Assembly (NCBI RefSeq): GCF_035083965.1
Contig: NC_089735.1
Coordinates: 6,536,001-6,600,000 of the forward strand
Direction: 5' to 3'
Length of the DNA: 64,000 nucleotides
Source: Branchiostoma lanceolatum
Taxonomy: Eukaryota > Chordata > Leptocardii > Amphioxiformes > Branchiostomatidae
Shown: positions 34,701-46,000 of the stretch, in pieces
How positions within the stretch are numbered: the first letter of the stretch is position 1
Layout of the letters: each line of letters begins with the position of its first letter
The notes under the pieces: model-generated
What the model was told of the DNA's origin: nothing
Database searches by the model: none
What the model saw: the letters and a program-made list of their open reading frames with translations, nothing else
Program-made: the position numbers and the translations under genes

Positions 34701-36392
34701 ACCAGGCCAGGGACAGAAATTTGCTTATTGGGACAGAAAAAAATGTCATCCGGTCTGTCCAAAAATCTGAATTCAATGACATGAAATTGATAAAAATGTA
34801 TTTTTCGTAACGTTAAAATGATAGATTTAACAACGAAAATCAATAAAATGTGCTCAAAAACAGAGGGACGGAAAATAAATTCAAAGCTGGAGATGACTCT
34901 ATAGTATAAATGACAATTCTTTTAGTTTTACCACTTCTTTCTATACAAAAAGAACAAGAAAAGAAATCAACATTCTTATAAAGTTGTATTGAGTTTTGAA
35001 ACGTGGGGAAGTTCTGAGCTTACTTGACAGAGAGTGAATATTCCCCAACTCGTGTGGCACTGGAGCGGAGGAGGTAACTTCCATCCTCCGCATTCGCCAT
35101 GAGGAGGGCTTCTGCCATGTGGCGTGACAAGTCCCCATGGTACCAACTAGACATAGAGGAGAAACATTGGTATGATACCAGTAACACAAAAATTATCATT
35201 CATTCAATACTTTATATATCTGGATATCTCTACTACTTGTACTAGTAATTGAGAGCAGGATTCTTATAGAACTATCATCATTAACTATAATTCCACCAAG
35301 TACTGAAGGAGTATCCTCAATATAATTAAGTTCTAACAGCGGCAGCGCTTACAGCTACAAGTAGATTACAGAGCCAAGGTTAGGTGTGACAGGTTGTTGA
35401 GTGTAATATAACCAGCTGCTGCCATGCCACATGCCTGGAAGACTATTTAAACCTCCTTGCATGGTTATACCAGCTGTATAGATACAGAATACAGATCTAT
35501 TAGAATATGAGTGAAGGATATTCTGCTTTTTTTGACCAATATTTAGCCGTATAAAAAATTCAACAGTCAACAAGTTTTTTTCATGAGTTACAATAAAACT
35601 TCCTCACGCTGCAGTGCCACAGCTGTGTAGTAAAGCCTTCGTACAACCATAAAATTCCTCTTTATGTGCACGTGGCAGTTAAAACTGACATGGTCACGAT
35701 ATCACCAGTCCTGATATCATGGAATTTCATGTGTAAGGGAGGTCTAGGTAGGGACTATATGTAAGTTTTGAATACTTGTTCTGAGTCAACAAGTTAAACA
35801 ACAACAAGGCCACTTTCATTTTCACTTTAAGTTTAAACCCTCCTTAAAGTTTCGGCAAACTGATTAAAAAAAAGCACAAATCCTGGGCCATGAAGGAGAA
35901 AAATCATTTCAGCGTTTGTCGCGTATAAGACTAACGTTAACTTTCTAAGAAATGGTGGAGAACCTTAATTAAGGTCAAACATCCGGCATTTTAATATGTG
36001 GCCTATATCATGTTTCCTCATAAAAAACTGTTGGGCTCTTTCAAATGCTTTATTTTCCGCCAATTTGGGACCACAAGAGCAGTAACACAAGATGATATGC
36101 ACTGTTATCAACATCCCAAGTAGAAACTACAAGAAGCTAACAAAACAAACACGAAAGTGGGGAGGGGGGCGCCGACACCTAACGGACATCTTTTGCCGTC
36201 ATGTCACTTCCGGGTTGAAAAAAAGTGGTTGTGCGACAAATACTCGTTGTATTCAGAGACCGTAATGGATATACTTAGATCTATGGCAAATCATGCACCA
36301 TGTGTCTAAATTTGAACGACTTTATCACGCAGAAACAGGGATAATACTCACTCTAACTGCTCTACTTCCAAGTTCCGCAACCCAGCCATCAT
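29654..36392 (-). CDS. DAPP1: DAPP1/Bam32: SH2-PH phosphoinositide adaptor
   Basis: Exons 36352-36392, 35024-35146, 34521-34654, then either 33912-34051 or 33190-33338, then 32039-32086, 31842-31904, 31434-31519, 30556-30643 and 29654-29773. The first choice gives 280 residues, the same as human DAPP1; the second gives 283. The adaptor binds phosphotyrosine and PI(3,4,5)P3/PI(3,4)P2 downstream of PI3-kinase. SH2: WYHGDLSRHMAEALL, DGSYLLRSSA (with the phosphotyrosine-binding Arg), EHFANQPLIGGESG. A tyrosine sits in EPSVYD, the place of the human Src-phosphorylated site. PH: KEGYLTKQG, SWKTRWFVLKGNEMKYF (basic phosphoinositide pocket) and EANEWMKLLKWKL with the invariant Trp. The last exon (ending IRHNLRSRK) was chosen because it has a pyrimidine tract, fits phase and restores length; its sequence is less conserved. 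Confidence 0.9.
30290..30500 (+). repeat. Tandem array of a LINE 3'-tail unit
   Basis: About six degenerate copies of GGTTATACCGGCTATACAGA followed by TACAGATACC. Single or double copies of this unit end the LINE fragments at about 35290 and 45562, so the array looks like an expanded LINE tail. It lies in the last DAPP1 intron. Confidence 0.6.
30690..31045 (-). mobile_element. tRNA-derived SINE, reverse orientation
   Basis: On the minus strand it starts GGCAAGGTGGTCTTGTGGTT, a tRNA-like head, then a body with AAGTTGTGCCCTTGTGAAAG and a 3' part shared with the copy at 27715-28075. It lies in a DAPP1 intron. Confidence 0.65.
31700..31788. repeat. (AC)n microsatellite
   Basis: Nearly pure CA dinucleotides with a few interruptions. 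The Cys/Val and Thr/His open frames over it are artefacts. Confidence 0.95.
33190..33338 (-). other. DAPP1: DAPP1 alternative exon B
   Basis: 149 bp, also phase 1 to 0, with acceptor CTGTAG and donor GTGAGT. It encodes LRHPYSRKVIEPDVYDTVTV, clearly a duplicate of exon A with the tyrosine kept, but replaces GKTEDDL with an Ala/Ser-rich segment. Confidence 0.85.
33912..34051 (-). other. DAPP1: DAPP1 alternative exon A
   Basis: 140 bp, entering in phase 1 and leaving in phase 0, with acceptor CTGTAG and donor GTAAGT. It encodes RLPYPRQVLEPSVYDKVDMS and a GKTEDDL segment, closest to vertebrate DAPP1. Confidence 0.85.
35290..35490 (+). mobile_element. LINE 3'-end remnant in DAPP1 intron 2
   Basis: Matches the end of the LINE copy at 45562-45850: CCAAGTACTGAAGGAGTATC, then GGTGTGACAGGTTGTTGAG, the AATATAACCAGCTGCTGCC segment and a GGTTATACCAGCTGTATAGA tail. 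Decayed and 5'-truncated. Confidence 0.6.
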
Positions 36393-37027
36393 GCAGTAGT
36401 CCCTATGATTAAGTTGATAGCCTACATAGCAGGCCCTACTACCAGGACACACGGTGCGCGATTCAATATTCCGTTCTCTACTGACGATAACTCCATTTTC
36501 TGATGGCTGCAGGTTTCAGCAAAATTTACATCCATACGTTGCTGAAAACGTTGTAATAAGAAAATGGTCGTAATCAGCCAACAAATTGCAATATTTATGA
36601 ACCCTAAAGGCCTGCTACGGAGACTAACACCCACAGGTCTTTGCGAAACAGTTTCGTTTAGGGATGAACCGTTTAGTAGTCAGGTAGTCCTGGGGAACCC
36701 ACTAATCATAGAATAATACATAATTCAAATACTACTGCCTTCCAATACGATTTCAACATATAAGATAACAGCCTAATGATTAAAATATTTCAAAATGTGG
36801 TATTCCCTAACAACTATATTGAACTCTATTTGAGCGGGTAGTGCATTGTCCCGGAGGTCACTACAGGTCACTGATTTCGCGCGCTTTTTTGTGACAACTG
36901 TTCCACATGACCCAGTAGCGTCCCTTCGTGTTGTGACCTCTCTTTGATATACAACTTCTGCCGCATAGTTTTGAAGCATTTCTCCTGATTTTGCGACTCC
37001 TTACGAAGCGACAGACAACTTGTGAAG
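36393..37027. promoter_or_regulatory. Divergent promoter region between DAPP1 and the SRA gene
   Basis: 635 bp between divergent start codons. A CpG-containing stretch with TTCGCGCGC lies near 36875. The SRA start codon sits in GAAGATGGCGGG, close to the TISU/YY1 consensus, implying a very short leader on that side. No TATA box seen. Confidence 0.5.
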
Positions 37028-40000
37028 ATGGCGGGAAGATACATCTCACCTTACGAAGAAAAACGTCTGAAGAACATGGAGGAAAACAGACGAATCTTGG
37101 AGAGTCTGGGGCTGGTGGGGCCTGACTCGGTAAGTTGTGAGTTTGATTTATGGTCCTCACATCGTGTTTGATAAAATGTGGTGAAGTGTATGTGTCGATT
37201 TTAGTTGTGTATCGGTCTGTCTACGTGTTTGTATGTGTTTCAGTAATACCAAATAGTGTTCTGTGGTGCAAAATACAGCGTTGCATATAACGTAAAACGT
37301 TACATCCTCAGTTTTGCTATTTTTGGCGACACCGTAGGGGCGAAGCCTATAGGTATCGTCGGTGGGACAGGATTATCTCTTTTAGATATTAATTTCCTAA
37401 AGTAATCTTCTCAAATCTTTGAAGTCCATGGATCAAGTCTTTGCTCATGATACATAAGGTTGGTCTGTAACTACAATGTTAACGATACAATGACTAATAG
37501 TATCCAATACATGATTATACTGCTGTGGGCGTTCCAGAGACTGGTGAGCAGCAGTCAGCTAGTCTTCACATCGTGATTCCAAGCGACTCTGTCCAGCGGG
37601 GTCCATGTTGACAAGGCTGTACACCTTAATGCCCTTATTTGTTGTGCAATTAAGTTATTAATGTGTTATCAAGCAAACCTATCAAATGTGTCTCTTTGTT
37701 GAATACAGGTGAAGCCGAAAAGGGTAGTGAAAAAGAAGGCTCCACTCAAGAGGAAGAAGACTATTCGTGTGCACACGCCAGCCAAGAAGGTTATATTAAC
37801 TGATGGCCTAGTGGATGAACAGGTGGATACAGACCAGATTGGTTTCACACCCACCAGGAGATCTGCAAGGCTCAGAGGAAAGGTTAGTCATTTATAATCT
37901 ATATTTGTATCTATATAGCCAGTAGAACCGCCCTTCAGTGTAACACACCAGCTTTGCAGGCGCATGGCACAGTAGCAGCTAGTTATATTACACTGAGCGG
38001 CCTGTAACACCTAACCTTTGCACATCTAACTGTAAGCTATCTAGTGAGGATGGTCCTACAGTACAGTACTTGTTGGCAATGAGCTCCATTCTACAATAGA
38101 TCTAGTCATCTGAAGATAGTCGTTACCAATGAACATGAAGGGATATAGCATAATACATTTTTATATTTTTTGTTGGCCATCAGTGTTGGAACACAGTGGT
38201 TGTATATAGTATTTCTGCTAGCGCCAACTGGATGGCTCATTCATCATGGATATTAAGTATCAAGGCCAAAGTGTGAGAAAAGTAGGCTCCTCCAGAAAGT
38301 TTTGGAATTTCCAACTCTGAAATGGTATTTCTCACAATTGGAGAGACACATGTCAAAGGGCTTTGTGATAACGATGGTGGCAATCACTGAGAAGTGCTGG
38401 ATATTAATTGAAGTATGCACTGTTTTTAAGCAACTTGGGCCCGATTTTCGAACGTTTTTAACTTCTGCTTGCTTCTGGCAGGTAGATAGGTCAAGTCTCT
38501 AATGTCTGTGTGTTGTTTTTTTCCCACCAGGCTGCCCCCTCATTACAGGAGCTAAGGACTGAAGTGGATGAAGAGTTAGAGGCAGAGAAGGACACTCGCT
38601 ACAAGCCAGTCCCTAAAGACAGACCCAATGTCTTTGGGGAAATCCCAGGTCGGTTCGTGTCTAAGTAGCTTAGTTTAACTTCTTCCTACTAAGACGATAC
38701 TGCAGCAAGGAATAGATCAAGTGTAAGGAGGAAAAAGTTGTTTTTTAGATGTCAACAATATGTAAGAAATGCATCATAGAATTGTGTGGGTGCACACTTT
38801 GTGTTTGCACCTTCCTCTTCCCTTTGATAGATTGATTGGCAACATGTTTCCTTTTTCAGGTTTTCCAGTCGGTACTTGGTTTGAGACAAGGATGGAGGCA
38901 TGCCGAGCTGAAGTGCACAGGTGGACGAAACAGTCACGATTACAAATATCATAGAAAAGATGAACAGAAACAATGATGGCTCGTGCTAAGGAGCTACGAA
39001 ACTAACTTTAAGAAGGCCATGCGTTATTGCTATATTAGCTGAACAAAATAGATACTGAATTTCCAGCATGTCATCTACTTTATGAATTGTTAATTGTGTT
39101 AAGTAATTTTCAGTAATGTTTGCAAACTTTAAGTGGAAGTAGAATGAATGGCGCGATGTTAACTGATGATATTATTGATTGACAGGCCCCCAGTTGCTGG
39201 TATCCATGGTAACGACTATGAGGGTTGTTACTCCTTGGTGCTGTCAGGAGGTTATGAAGATGATCTGGACTATGGAGAGTGCTTCACCTATACTGGGGAG
39301 GGTATGTCAGAAATAATGTTCGCAATGAATCACACAAAATGTATATGTAATCTTGTAAATATGTCAACTGTTGGAATTGCCACTATTGATCCCGATGAAG
39401 CATTGAACCCATAGCATTGTACTGATATCATTTGAAGTATAAAAAATGGAATAGTTCAATTCCTGTGTGTCAGTGCAGTAGTTAAGTGAAGTCATGCACA
39501 TTTTATAAACATAAAATCAGCTACAATAGACATGCATACTGGAATTTTGCACAAATTTAACAGTTTATTTACTTCAATTCTCTATTGACACCACAGGTGG
39601 ACGTGACCTGAAGGGCACGAAGGCCAACCCGAAGGTAGGAACATAAATCTGCTCTGTTGGAGCCAAGCACAAGCTGTAATAGGTTTATGTTAGGTTTCTC
39701 AACTGTCTATAGTAGTAGTATCTAAAATTTGATTATAGTTTTATACTGCTGCCGGGGTCCCTGGCCTGACACTGGTGGGCAGCAGTCGGGCAGTCTTCAC
39801 ATCACGTGTATAACAGACACAGAAATTCCCATATTTTCATCCTTGTATTGGAAATCCCAGGTCCAATGGAAAGATGTCCTTCCAACATGATTGTGTTACT
39901 GTTTTCCAGAACCTTCGCACTGCTCCCCAGTCTAAAGACCAGACTCTGACTCGAGGTAAGTTTTGTCTAGCCTGAATTCAAGAAAGCCCTGTGACGGCTA

Positions 40001-43000
40001 GCCGCCCTGTAACCGCCTTGCCGCGAGGGGAGAGAAACCCCCAGACAGCTGGAGTTTGCATTATACAGACTAAGTTTTGTCACCATCCTGCTACTAGTGC
40101 AAAATGTAGCAGACACGATTTATTTGTATATTTGTTTATAATTTGTTTATTTTATTTGCACAACAAGAAAATACATAATACGATCAACAATAGATAAAAA
40201 ATAGGTACAGGAGGAGGAAAAGCGTTTATAGCTTATACTTAAGGCCCTCCACCTCTATACTAATCACACTCAGAATTGATACATAATATAGAAAAGTAAT
40301 ACATAGAATATGATAACGATAGATAGGAATAATCAAATTATTCTCATGTATCATATGTCTTTGTCTGTATGAGAGCATCTCTATTCTTGGACCAGAATGA
40401 CTCAGTCTTGTTCTGTCCCCTTGAAGGAAACCTGGCGCTGAGTGTGAGCGTGGAAACCCGTCGGCCAGTGCGTGTGATGAGAGGGTACAAGCTGGACAGT
40501 GCGTTCGCTCCAGAGGAGGGGTACCGATACGATGGTACGTGTCGAGTGACACCTGTCAATCATATTATTCTCAACTTGCTGTTTCATCAGCGTGTCAAAT
40601 GTTGCAGTTGTCTTCTGCATCCTCTCGGTTGTCAGTCAGACTTATGACTGTAGGTGTAATCAAGCCTGACCACCCCCATGTGTCCTTATCTTGGTAGCTC
40701 CCAAGAAGAAAGAAACTCCCCTAATCCCTTGCGTCGGCACGATCCTCAGTCTAAATTTTTTAAGCTAGTGAACACACCTCCGTGTGTCCTTCTCCGTAAA
40801 AACGGCCAGGAACCAACTGTTAGTTGGTGTTCCTTCCCCTTAGTTTTTCTCCTCGCGCCATGGCTTCTTCAGACGAGTTTCTACGCGTCGGCCCGCCTGT
40901 TCTGCGGGCTTGCAGTGTGGTTCCAGCCACACACGAGACGTCCTTGCCAGCACCGGCGGCAGGGAGAAGATGGCGCCGGGACCGCAGACCCTTGCGATCC
41001 CAGTGGGTATCGCTAGAGGGCGCGGCCGCCCGCACATGGCAGAGGCCATGCGCCGCCATCTTGCTGTCTTCAGGAGAAGCAGTGCAAGAGAAGAAGAGTC
41101 GTCTCAGCGGGGTTCTACCGAGATGCCAGCGCCGCACCAACTTCTAGAGGCCAGTTGGCGGTCGGCTCGACTTTCCAGTCGCCGATTTCAGCGTTCCTGT
41201 GGCCTTGGAGCGGCTCGTCCGGGGAGACTTCAGCGGCGAGTGGGGGAGGGCAGCGTTCGGGACTTCTCCACACTGCACTGCAGGGTTCTGCATGTCTCCG
41301 ACGGAGGCTCGCATTTTCCCCCCTTCTTTAGGGTTGGTGACTTCTTACTGGCCCTCGCTGCGCCCAGAGGCGTTTGCTGGCGTCCAGAAGATCTCCGACT
41401 CCAGCAAGCTTCGAACTACGTCGACAGCTTCTTCACGAAGTGAGAGGGACGCAGCGATTCGCCCTGCGTCCATGGGAGACTTCCGTCCTCCGTGACTTCG
41501 GCAGCTGGAGAAGAAGAAGATGTGTGGCTGTGCTCATCGAACAGCCGAGACTTCAGCGATTTTTCGGAGTCTTCGACATCCGAGCGCCGCCTCATCGGCT
41601 CCAACAAGCGGAGTTGAGCAGGTCCTTTGCAAGTAGGACCTCCCTTACGGTTAGCCGCGGCTACCTTTATGGTCAGAAATTACGTTGTTCCTACAATGAG
41701 AGCTGTTTTCACATGCTTTTTATTTTGTGGAATGCTGGATAATATTGTTGTTTTTCTATCTGTACATAACTTTAACGTTACTGTTGTGTTATCTTGATGG
41801 TATTGTCTGAAGTACAGACCATGATTAGTCCAGTGATTTATGGATTGTTTTAGCTGTGCCTTCAACGATAGCTGTTTTCACATGCATTTTTGTGGAATGC
41901 TGGATACTATTGTTGTTTTTTATCTGCACATAACTTTACAGTTGTGTTTATCTTGATGATTCTATATACAGACCATGATTTTAGTCCATTGATTTATGGA
42001 TTATTTTTAGCTTGTCACAGTTCCCAGTTTCTTTCACTGGGTTTGTTGTTGTTTGATTGTTGTCAAGGGCACAGGCAGGTGAACCACTCATCTGTTGTCA
42101 GTTCAACCTGCGAATTGGGGGGATTTAGATATCCCCAACCCACTACTGCTGCTACTTGAGTCCGGGCAGCCTTGAAGTTCTACTGCTTGACCCAGTGGGT
42201 TCATCTCCGGCTCCATCACGTGTGTTCCGGAGACTCTGCCATCACACAAGCGTCAGTAGTACTACAGTACTACACTTTGTCGAGGACGACAATAAAGTCT
42301 CTGTTGGCAGGGTGGTGAAGCCAAGGAGGTGGTCATCCGACTCACATCTCATCCAGGCGGAATGATGGACAGAAGGTCAACTGCTGTTCCACCGCCCAAC
42401 TGCCAGGGTCAACGTCCACTCCTGTGGGCTCCACACAACCAGAAGGCTAGGGTAACCTTATCCTTAGAGCATCTTATTGCAATCAGCTAGGCTCACTTTG
42501 TTAGCCTTGTTGTTGTTTTTCTTGTATCTTGTATGTGTTCATGAGTTTTTGAGCATGTAGATGCCTCCAGTCAACAGCCAGAGTGGCGAAGTTCTGCAAA
42601 CCAGCAGCCACTCGTGGTACCAAGGGCATTGTTGTCCGCGTACCTTCCTTAGGTTCGAGAGCGAGGGCAACTTCGTTCCAGTCAGGTTATCCTCACAGAC
42701 TTGTCAGTCCTGAACACGAGAGTAGCTTCAGCTCTTGCATTGTGTCATTGAGACGAGTTTGGTGCACAAACTATTAACAGTTTCTCTGTCAGCACACAGC
42801 TTCCATACCTACGACAATCAGCTCGTGTCAGAGGAGTGGCCAAGGAAGAACATCAGGCCAGCGACTTCTCGACCTCAACAGAGGATTCTGCACAACTGGG
42901 GTCTGGCCGACTTCTGGGCAGGGAGCTCTAAGAAGTTGCAGCAGACGTCCCTGGGTTGGTGATTGGTCAGCTGGACAACTTAGCCGCATCTGCAACCAAC

Positions 43001-46000
43001 CCCTGCCACCTTACACAGAGTTGGCATCATCGCTTCATAGAAGTGAAGGGACTACAGAGAGGGTCATCAAGCAGAATCCTGCAACTTCTGAGACTTGACT
43101 GCGGTCATCTCAGGACTGGTCCATCGCCGATGTACGACCTCATCGACTACCACACCCTAACTGCTTGCAGTTAGGCCCAGCGGATGGCAGGCAGTGCAGG
43201 GCTGGTGTTGGTTCCAGCTGAGAGCATCTCCTGCCATACAGATTACCATCTGTAGGGATTTCCCTTTCTCAGGGTTTTCCCAGAGGGTTACGCCAGCTAC
43301 TACTTCAACCTGCCGAGATCTACAGCAGCTGCTACCAGGCGGAGCAGACTACTTCAGCAGACGCCCTACAACAGATGGTACAGTCGGCTTCACCTGCATC
43401 AGCAGGTGTTCTACAAGTGGTGCAGCCTCCATCAGCATGTGGCCGGCAGCAGTCGTTGCAGTCGTCTTCGGCAGGTGCAGGGCATTAAGTGATGCAGTCT
43501 TCAGCAGCAGGTACTCTGCTGCAGGTGGTGCAGCCTACATCAGCATGCGCTGTGGCCCAGCAACCAGGTGGGCAGTCTTCAGCAGCAGGTACTCCACTGC
43601 AGGTGGTGCACCCTACGTCAGCATGCGCTGTGGCCCAGCAACCAGGTGGGCAGTCTTCAGCAGCAGGTATCCTGCAGCAGGTGGTGCACCCCACGTCAGC
43701 ATGCGCTGTGACCTAGCTGCCAGGTGGGCAGTCGTCAGCAGCAGGTGCCCTACAACAACTGGTGCAGACTATGTCAGCAGATGCCCGACTGCAGGAGGTG
43801 CAGTGGACTACGTCAGCAGGTGCAGGGCTACAGGTGACTTCATCAGTCACTGCCTTACAGCAAGACGGGCAGACAATGGCAGCAGGCATGCGGCTATAGG
43901 TGGTGCTGATTCAGCCACGGCCTTACAGCAGGTATGGTGGATTTGCCAACCTCTGCTGCAGAAGACGCCTGCCACTTTCCTTTGGGAAGATGGCAGGTAG
44001 AGGATGACGACTAGTCCTCCATTGGATCTGCAGGGGCAAGATGGACAGCGGAATACTGCAGATCAAGAGATTAGAGATCAAGACAGGGTTCCACATCGCT
44101 CTCACTGAGTCTCAGGGTGGAATTGGCAACGGCAGTCTCTCCGATGCAGTGACTGCTGGAGGAAGATGCCCAGGGTAGATGGTATACATCTACCATGGAA
44201 GATGCCCACGGTAGTCGGCATACGACTACCATGATGACGGGGCATATGCATCATTTTCACGACTCTTAAGAGGGTGATCATGCTTGCATCCTGATGGCAA
44301 TCAAGACACAAGTGGCATGGGCAGCTTTTCACCACTCTTTGGAGGGTGACTATGCTTGCAACCTTAGAGGCTACCGGTACTTCACAAGATGCATCTCTTC
44401 CGCCATGACATCAACTTTCAGAGGAAGTGCAGCTAGCAGATTCTCTGCAGCCCTCCAGTAGCCTGCTAGGAGGAGGACCTTCTCTGTCACAGGGTCATGT
44501 TCCTGTCTCCTTCACATCTCATCGGATAGGTTTGTCTCATCCTTGCAGACATTGAGAGCTATGACAGCTGCCTGTCAGTGGTGGTCACTCCTTCAGCATC
44601 CATAGGATAACCGCCGTCCTCCAGAATGGTCTCTAGCCAGCGGGTTGTTACGGCCTTCAAGTCCGACTTTGTGGTCCTGTCATGGTGCAAGTTTGTCCTC
44701 ACAGACCCAAGGTCTACAGCCTTGGGATCTACAACCCTTTGCACTTAGGTGGCATTAGGTCTCGCAGCAGAAGGGACAGGCTTCATCGGGATTGCAGCAT
44801 TCAACTCTTGCCAAGACAAGCCAGAGCAATCCATGTCAGGTCATCAGTGTGCTGCTGTCAGCTGTAGAGGATTAGACTTTTCGATCGTCTCGCATCAGAA
44901 GTTCTGAGAACGTGCTCTTCCCTGGTCAGCTAGCGGACTAGGGTTCCTTCCAGCTTAGTCACATAGTCATTATCTTCGTGAGCTACTAACGCCGAGAATG
45001 CGCCTTCTTACTACAGGACATCCGACTTAGTTGGAACATGGCTGCAGAATTCTTCACAGCTCTGGGCAACGGTCTTTCCCTTGGAATTCACCGGAGACAA
45101 CAGAGTGAAGAGCAGGCTCTGCTTTTGTAGACTTCTTGTTGTCTTCCATGTTGGATCACCTGGCCTCAGGCTGTTAAGTCACCTACAGTCATAAGTCTGA
45201 CTGACAACCGAGAGGATGCAGAAGACAATTACAAATTGTACAAACCTGTGCAGGATAGGTGTAGTTGTCTCTGCATCCCTCGTTGTCAGGCAGACTGCCC
45301 ACCCTGAGGGAGATGGAACTTAGTTGTTCCTGTGAGTCCCTCCCGAGTGTACTTCGGCCAGGGATAGCTATAAACAGTTAGACTGAGGATCGTGCCGACG
45401 CAAGGGATTAGGGGAGTTTCTTTCTTCTTGGGAGCTACCAAGATAAGGACACATGGGGGTGGTCAGGCTTGATTACACCTACAGTCATAAGTCTGCCTGA
45501 CAACGAGGGATGCAGAGACAACTACACCTGTCCTGCACAGGTTTGTACAATTTGTAATTGTTGTACGACTGCTCTTACAGGGATCATACTTATCAACCTA
45601 GGATTGATGTGTTCAAAAATTTGTATTTTCCTAGAATGATCATAGAGTGGAACTCATTGCCATCAAGTACCGCAGAAGCATCCTCATTCGATAGCTTTAA
45701 ACAATGCATGCAATTAGACATGCGGAGGTTAGACGTGACAGGTCGTCCGGCGTAATATAACCAGCTGCTGCTGCGCCGTGTGTCTGCGAAGCTGTTGTGT
45801 TACGCCGAAGGGCGGTTATACCGGCTATAAAGATACAGATCTTATCTAAATCTATGGTGCATTACGAAGATGAAGATATGGAATCAATTAGTCAAAGTGG
45901 ATGCATTGTTCAATATTGATGGATCTTTTTAATAAGCCCTACTGGCAGTATGTGTCATTCCCTTATATACTTATCCTCTGCATTTATACATCTCATTGAT

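Larger units (their letters stand above)
40608..45560 (+). mobile_element. DIRS-type tyrosine-recombinase retrotransposon, degenerate or non-autonomous
   Basis: About 4.95 kb in intron 8 of the SRA gene. It has inverted terminal repeats (left about 40608-40752, right about 45381-45560, the right longer) and, just before the right repeat, an internal complementary region at about 45180-45296. That region is the reverse complement of the element's left end followed directly by that of its right end, the arrangement expected of DIRS elements, which replicate through a circle. A start [17 protein letters not shown] near 40860 may be a gag remnant. No reverse-transcriptase or recombinase frame survives; the longest open frames are low complexity. 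Orientation is set by the position of the internal complementary region. Confidence 0.85.

Noticed and set aside
40824..41742. Arg/Ser-rich frames near the DIRS left end as separate genes
   Set aside because: Three overlapping frames in GC-rich DIRS sequence; at most one is a gag remnant.
43194..44000. 268-codon frame taken as a host gene
   Set aside because: It lies inside the DIRS element, is built of low-complexity 78-bp repeats and is open in other frames too.
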